Below, in pieces: positions 60,626-64,000 of a stretch of DNA of 64,000 nucleotides (position 1 is the stretch's first letter; each line of letters opens with the position of its first letter). Source of the DNA: Paenibacillus mendelii. Its GTDB lineage: Bacteria > Bacillota > Bacilli > Paenibacillales > Paenibacillaceae. Position numbers and translations under genes: made by a program. Location: NCBI RefSeq assembly GCF_024498075.1, contig NZ_JANHOF010000003.1, forward strand, positions 682,001-746,000, written 5' to 3'. The notes below the pieces were generated by a model. It saw only the letters and a program-made list of their open reading frames with translations, made no database searches and was not told the origin of the DNA.

Positions 60626-60669
60626 ACGAAGCGAAGAGTTCCACAGCTCCTTCGGAAGCGAAGATCTCC

Positions 60670-60819
60670 ACAAAACAAAGCCTATGCTTACGAAGCAAGT
60701 TTTGTTCCACCTCGCTCCTACGGAAGCGAAGAGTTCCACAAAACAAAGCCTATGCTTACGAAGCAAGTTTTGTTGCGAAGTAAAATATGTAAGTAACGCT
60801 CCACATAACTTTTAGGAGG
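60670..60819 (+). repeat. 68-bp repeat in two tandem copies, ending in the Shine-Dalgarno of pstC
   Basis: Units start at 60670 and 60738, exactly 68 bp apart, and a partial copy begins at 60803 as ACATAACTTTTAGGAGG, the pstC ribosome-binding site. Each full unit has ACAAAAC...GTTTTGT arms around the mini-hairpin GCTTACGAAGC; the first unit also has a decayed CGCTCC...GGAAGCG stem. A further diverged unit lies at 60626-60669. It matches the elements at 6284 and 42098. Confidence 0.9.
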
Positions 60820-60826
60820 AATCAAC

Positions 60827-61786
60827 ATGCTGGACGTCAAGGCATCCAGCGGCGGAGGGGTGGCCGGCGAGCTGGGCAGAAGTCTCCACACCCGCTCAGG
60901 CCGATCGTTCGACCGCAGAACCAGACTGTCTTTCTATAACCGCACCTTCAAAGTGATCTGTATTGCAAGCGCCATATTCGTCTGCTTGATCTTGTTCTCC
61001 ATCCTATTCCTCATGGGGAGAACGGGGATGCTGACGTTCAATGAAGTGTCTGTCGCCGAGTTCTTCTTCTCCACCGAGTGGGTACCTGAGAATGAACAAT
61101 ATGGCGCACTCGTCTTCATATCCGGAACCTTCGTGCTGACGGCGCTGACCATGCTTATCTCCGTCCCCATCTCGGTTCTTGTAGCCGTGTTTCTAGCCGA
61201 GATGTCCCCGCGCTGGCTGAGGACGCTCCTCCGTCCGGTACTCGATTTGCTTGTAGGGATCCCGTCCGTTGTCTACGGATTTCTGGGCATGACCATTCTG
61301 ATTCCCGTGCTACGCGATATCACGGGCACAAACATTGGAGACGGTCTTCTTGCGGCAGCAATAGTACTCACCATCATGGTGCTGCCGACGATTAGCCGTA
61401 TTAGCGACGACGCCATTACCGCCGTGCCGAAGAAATATCGAGATGCCTCATATGCGCTCGGCGCGTCTCGGTTTCAGACGATCGTCAAGGTCGTCCTCCC
61501 GGCTGCGCGCAGCGGCATCATGTATGCAGGCATTCTGGGTATGGCCCGTGCAATCGGAGAGACGATGGCGGTCGTGATGGTCATCGGCAACACACCGCAG
61601 CTGGCCAGCGCGCTGTTCCAGCCAACAGCCGTGCTGACAAGCAATATTGTGATGCAAATCGCGAATGTTCCCTTCGACTCTACATGGAACTATGCGCTGT
61701 ACATGATGGGCTTCCTGCTGCTCTTGATCTCGCTTCTGATGATTGTTGCTATTCGTATGCTGCAAAGAAAGGGAGCTGTCTCATGA
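60827..61786 (+). CDS. pstC: Phosphate ABC transporter permease PstC
   Basis: A 319-residue permease with a cytoplasmic N-terminal extension (about 1-42) and six membrane segments. The EAA-loop segment ITAVPKKYRDASYALGASRF (about 197-216) contacts the ATPase PstB. GIPSVVYGFLGM near 144-155 is a PstC hallmark. The gene overlaps pstA by 4 bp (ATGA). Its ribosome-binding site comes from the 68-bp repeat. No pstB follows in this operon. Confidence 0.94.
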   Translation: MLDVKASSGGGVAGELGRSLHTRSGRSFDRRTRLSFYNRTFKVICIASAIFVCLILFSILFLMGRTGMLTFNEVSVAEFFFSTEWVPENEQYGALVFISGTFVLTALTMLISVPISVLVAVFLAEMSPRWLRTLLRPVLDLLVGIPSVVYGFLGMTILIPVLRDITGTNIGDGLLAAAIVLTIMVLPTISRISDDAITAVPKKYRDASYALGASRFQTIVKVVLPAARSGIMYAGILGMARAIGETMAVVMVIGNTPQLASALFQPTAVLTSNIVMQIANVPFDSTWNYALYMMGFLLLLISLLMIVAIRMLQRKGAVS

Positions 61787-62670
61787 GCGCTGAATCGAAA
61801 TCAGCATTCGCGTCGAGAAAAGGCTGGAGCCATAAGCGCAACCAGTTATTCACGATGATCGTCTGGGCGGTCGGCATCTGCACGATTCTGTTCATCTGCG
61901 GGCTGTTGTTTCTTATCCTGCAGAAAGGGTTACCCAAACTTAGTCTAGACTTCTTGTATGGCTTACCAAGTGAAATCGACCCCGGAGGCGGGATCGGTCC
62001 CACGTTGTTCAATTCCTTCTACGTCCTTATCATCTCGCTTCTTATCTCTATACCGCTTGGAATGTCGGCAGGCATCTACTTGGCCGAATTCGCTCCCGAC
62101 AATACGTTTATCGGCTTTGTGCGGATTTGCGTGGAAGGTCTTGCCTCCGTGCCTTCGATCATCTTCGGGTTGTTCGGCATCGCGATTTTCGTTGAAGTCT
62201 TTCAAGTGGGATTGACGATACTTGGGGGAGCGGTAAGTCTTGCCTTCCTCAATCTTCCCGTCCTGACTCGGGTGACAGAGGAAGCCATTCGCGCTGTGCC
62301 GAGCGAGATGAAGAATGCCTCTTTCGCCCTTGGCGGTACGCATTTGCAGACCATTCGCCGCGTGCTTATTCCAGTCGCACTCAATGGAATAATAACGGGT
62401 ATTTGCCTCGTAGCAGGAAGAGCCTTCGGGGAAAGCGCGGTGATCATTCTGACGGCTGGGGTATCGACCTCCGGGGAAATGTGGGACTTCAGCTTGTTCT
62501 CCCCGGGCGCGACGCTTGCGGTGCATCTGTGGTATGTACAGTCTGAGGCCATCGTTCCGGATGCAGCAGAGATTGCCGATAAAGCAGCTGCGGTCCTCGT
62601 ATTCGTGGTCCTGCTGATTAATGTGCTGTTCCGGCTTCCTCTTCTGCTACATGTGCGAAGAACCCGTTGA
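61783..62670 (+). CDS. pstA: Phosphate ABC transporter permease PstA
   Basis: A 295-residue permease with six membrane segments. The PstA hallmark YGLPSEIDPGGGIGPTLFNS is near 61-80, GLASVPSIIFGLFG near 118-131, and the EAA loop EEAIRAVPSEMKNASFALGG near 167-186. The ATG at 61783 overlaps the pstC stop; the frame is open 99 bp further within pstC. A terminator follows, so the operon ends without the usual pstB and phoU, which must lie elsewhere in the genome for a working importer. Confidence 0.94.
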   Translation: MSAESKSAFASRKGWSHKRNQLFTMIVWAVGICTILFICGLLFLILQKGLPKLSLDFLYGLPSEIDPGGGIGPTLFNSFYVLIISLLISIPLGMSAGIYLAEFAPDNTFIGFVRICVEGLASVPSIIFGLFGIAIFVEVFQVGLTILGGAVSLAFLNLPVLTRVTEEAIRAVPSEMKNASFALGGTHLQTIRRVLIPVALNGIITGICLVAGRAFGESAVIILTAGVSTSGEMWDFSLFSPGATLAVHLWYVQSEAIVPDAAEIADKAAAVLVFVVLLINVLFRLPLLLHVRRTR

Positions 62671-62701
62671 TCTCTTCAGAATTTAGGATGACACCGAAGT
62701 T

Positions 62702-62740
62702 CGTTCAGGATAACGATATGTTAATCCGAACGGGCTTTTT
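62702..62740 (+). terminator. Intrinsic terminator after pstA
   Basis: CGTTCAGGATAAC (62702-62714) pairs with GTTAATCCGAACG (62720-62732) with two bulges, and GGCTTTTTG follows. Confidence 0.75.
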
Positions 62741-62869
62741 GTTGATTATCGCGATATGAAGTCTATATTTATCCATTTTCACACTCCATTTACACTCCGT
62801 TATCCTTCCGTTAATGCTAAAGTCCTATAGTAAAAACATAGAGACAGATTAATGAAGGGAGCACATGCC

Positions 62870-64000
62870 ATGACCAGAACGGGTGTCACCATCAGCGGGC
62901 TCGAGCAAGGTGCTGCAGCAGAGGCGATTCAAGAGAGGGAACATGCATCGACTTTTCATGATTTTATGAGACCAGCTTACAACGTTCATCCCTCTTCTAA
63001 ATGCCGGGAAGTGATCGATAAATTCAATGCGCTAACCGATTGTGAGTGCGTCGTCGTCAGCGATGATAATGAGAGGCCTATTGGTCTAGTCATGAAGTCC
63101 CGGTTGTCACTGCTTCAAACGCATCGTTACGGCAAAGAGCTATATTACGACCGCTCCATCGTTAAGCTGATGGACAGCGAGGCCCTTATGGTAGAGCAGT
63201 CGATCATGGAGCAGGAGCTTATCGAGCGTGCCCTTGGACGTGATGAGAAGACGCTGTATGATTGTGTAATCCTCATGGAGCAGGGCCGTACGGCTGGCAT
63301 ATTGACCATGGCTGACCTGCTTAAGCTGTCCCGGATGATGCAGCAGGAGAGCTTGCAGGCCCAGATCCGCACGGTGACCGGTGCGGATGATATGATGCGT
63401 GACATCGACAAGTCGGTCGTCGAAGTGCTCGAAGCTGCGAAGATTGGGGAGCGGATGTCTGAAACGATGGTCGATCTGACGCTCAAGGGAAAGCATGAGC
63501 TCGACCAGGTTGCATCCGTGTTCCACCGTTTGACGGACAAGACGACACATCAAGTGCAGCAGATCGGAGAGCTTCAGAGAAGGGCGGATGCCATCGACCG
63601 CGTATCCAAGCTGATCCATGAGCTTGCGGATCAGAGCAATCTGCTGGCAGTCAACGCTTCTATTGAGGCTGCGCGCGCGGGAGAGCATGGGAGGGGCTTC
63701 GCTGTGGTTGCTGACGAAATTCGGAAGCTATCTGCGCAAACGAAACAGTCCGCCGGTGAAATCAACAGCCTCATACGTTCGATTACGGAAGCCGTAAAGC
63801 TCACGGTCGAGCTTGTGGAGGATGGGAGGAATGACGCGATCGCAAGCGGGGATTCCGTGAATGAAGCTTCCAGTGCGTTCGAACAGTTATTTCACGCGGC
63901 TGGAAGCAACCGCACAAGTGCCGTCCAAATCGGGAACTTGGCCGGTCATGCTTACCGGCAATCGGAACGGGTCCTGATCGATATCAGGCAGCTCATGAAC
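62870..64000 (+). CDS. Soluble methyl-accepting-type signalling protein with N-terminal CBS-like region (3' end outside window)
   Basis: The frame is open from the ATG at 62870 (AAGGGAG 9 bases ahead) to the window end, 377 codons so far. The first about 160 residues look like a pair of CBS-like modules ([40 protein letters not shown]; then [31 protein letters not shown]). A helical linker leads into the MCP signalling domain, whose hairpin tip reads [20 protein letters not shown] and [15 protein letters not shown]. No membrane segment or signal peptide is present, so it is a cytoplasmic receptor. The same layout is known in Bacillota MCP-like proteins that sense nucleotides or redox ligands; the ligand here is unknown. 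A promoter is not obvious. Confidence 0.87.
   Translation, partial: MTRTGVTISGLEQGAAAEAIQEREHASTFHDFMRPAYNVHPSSKCREVIDKFNALTDCECVVVSDDNERPIGLVMKSRLSLLQTHRYGKELYYDRSIVKLMDSEALMVEQSIMEQELIERALGRDEKTLYDCVILMEQGRTAGILTMADLLKLSRMMQQESLQAQIRTVTGADDMMRDIDKSVVEVLEAAKIGERMSETMVDLTLKGKHELDQVASVFHRLTDKTTHQVQQIGELQRRADAIDRVSKLIHELADQSNLLAVNASIEAARAGEHGRGFAVVADEIRKLSAQTKQSAGEINSLIRSITEAVKLTVELVEDGRNDAIASGDSVNEASSAFEQLFHAAGSNRTSAVQIGNLAGHAYRQSERVLIDIRQLMN

Overview
The window looks like a chromosomal segment of a soil- or plant-associated Paenibacillus or close relative (Paenibacillaceae, Bacillota). The evidence is a moderately high G+C content, strong AGGAGG-type Shine-Dalgarno sequences with frequent GTG and TTG starts, a CcpN/YqfL pair, a CsoR repressor, heterodimeric ABC exporter genes, and an excess of AraC regulators, Gfo/Idh/MocA oxidoreductases and carbohydrate enzymes. 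No rRNA, tRNA, phage, IS transposase or CRISPR array was seen. Functions are inferred from sequence motifs and neighbours only; nothing was searched against a database.

Layout. 1-3 kb: tail of a Gfo/Idh/MocA gene, a GH4 alpha-galactosidase-type enzyme and, convergent, a lipoate-protein ligase. 3-7.4 kb: an MFS transporter, then IclR regulator, SDR dehydrogenase and FAH-family hydrolase. 7.5-9.8 kb: a 114-bp tandem array, an AraC regulator and a 44-bp tandem array. 9.9-11.8 kb: sugar isomerase/epimerase and Gfo/Idh/MocA oxidoreductase. 12-14.5 kb: a gluconeogenesis block (glpX, ccpN, yqfL). 14.6-16.5 kb: a divergent AraC/phytanoyl-CoA dioxygenase pair. 17-19.4 kb: kduI, a DeoR regulator and kduD. 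19.5-21 kb: cardiolipin synthase. 21.2-28.3 kb: GntR-led cluster with oxidoreductase, RidA, MBL hydrolase, an 890-residue glycosidase-like protein and a zinc alcohol dehydrogenase, followed by a glycosidase gene remnant. 28.7-38 kb: M24 peptidase, YwaF-type membrane protein, two more Gfo/Idh/MocA genes, AKR, esterase, AraC, secreted GDPD and aldose epimerase. 38-46 kb: a GAF-PAS-GGDEF-EAL protein, a ThDP enzyme, a CMD protein and an ABC exporter pair. 46.4-53.9 kb: AraC regulator divergent from a FucU, lactonase, UxaB, UxaA, zinc alcohol dehydrogenase and M55 peptidase operon. 54-57.8 kb: CsoR, a two-component system and a copper-site-like lipoprotein. 58.3-62.7 kb: a secreted stalk/propeller protein with pstS, pstC and pstA. 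The window ends inside a soluble MCP-type signalling protein.

How the genes fit together. Two routes run towards 2-keto-3-deoxygluconate: the kdu genes for unsaturated uronates, and a fucU, lactonase, lgoD-like, uxaB, uxaA route whose chemistry fits L-galactose or L-galactonate. The many Gfo/Idh/MocA, AKR, epimerase and GH genes suggest a carbohydrate-scavenging island, each unit with its own regulator.

Most unusual signals. (1) A 68-bp structured repeat ends in the Shine-Dalgarno sequence of three unrelated genes. (2) Two long tandem arrays of 114-bp and 44-bp units. (3) A CsoR repressor with near-identical operators in front of itself and in front of a two-component/CWB2-lipoprotein operon that lacks copZ and copA. 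(4) A pst operon without pstB whose PstS has no lipobox. (5) Dispersed repeats whose flanks are conserved while the hairpin stem between them changes.
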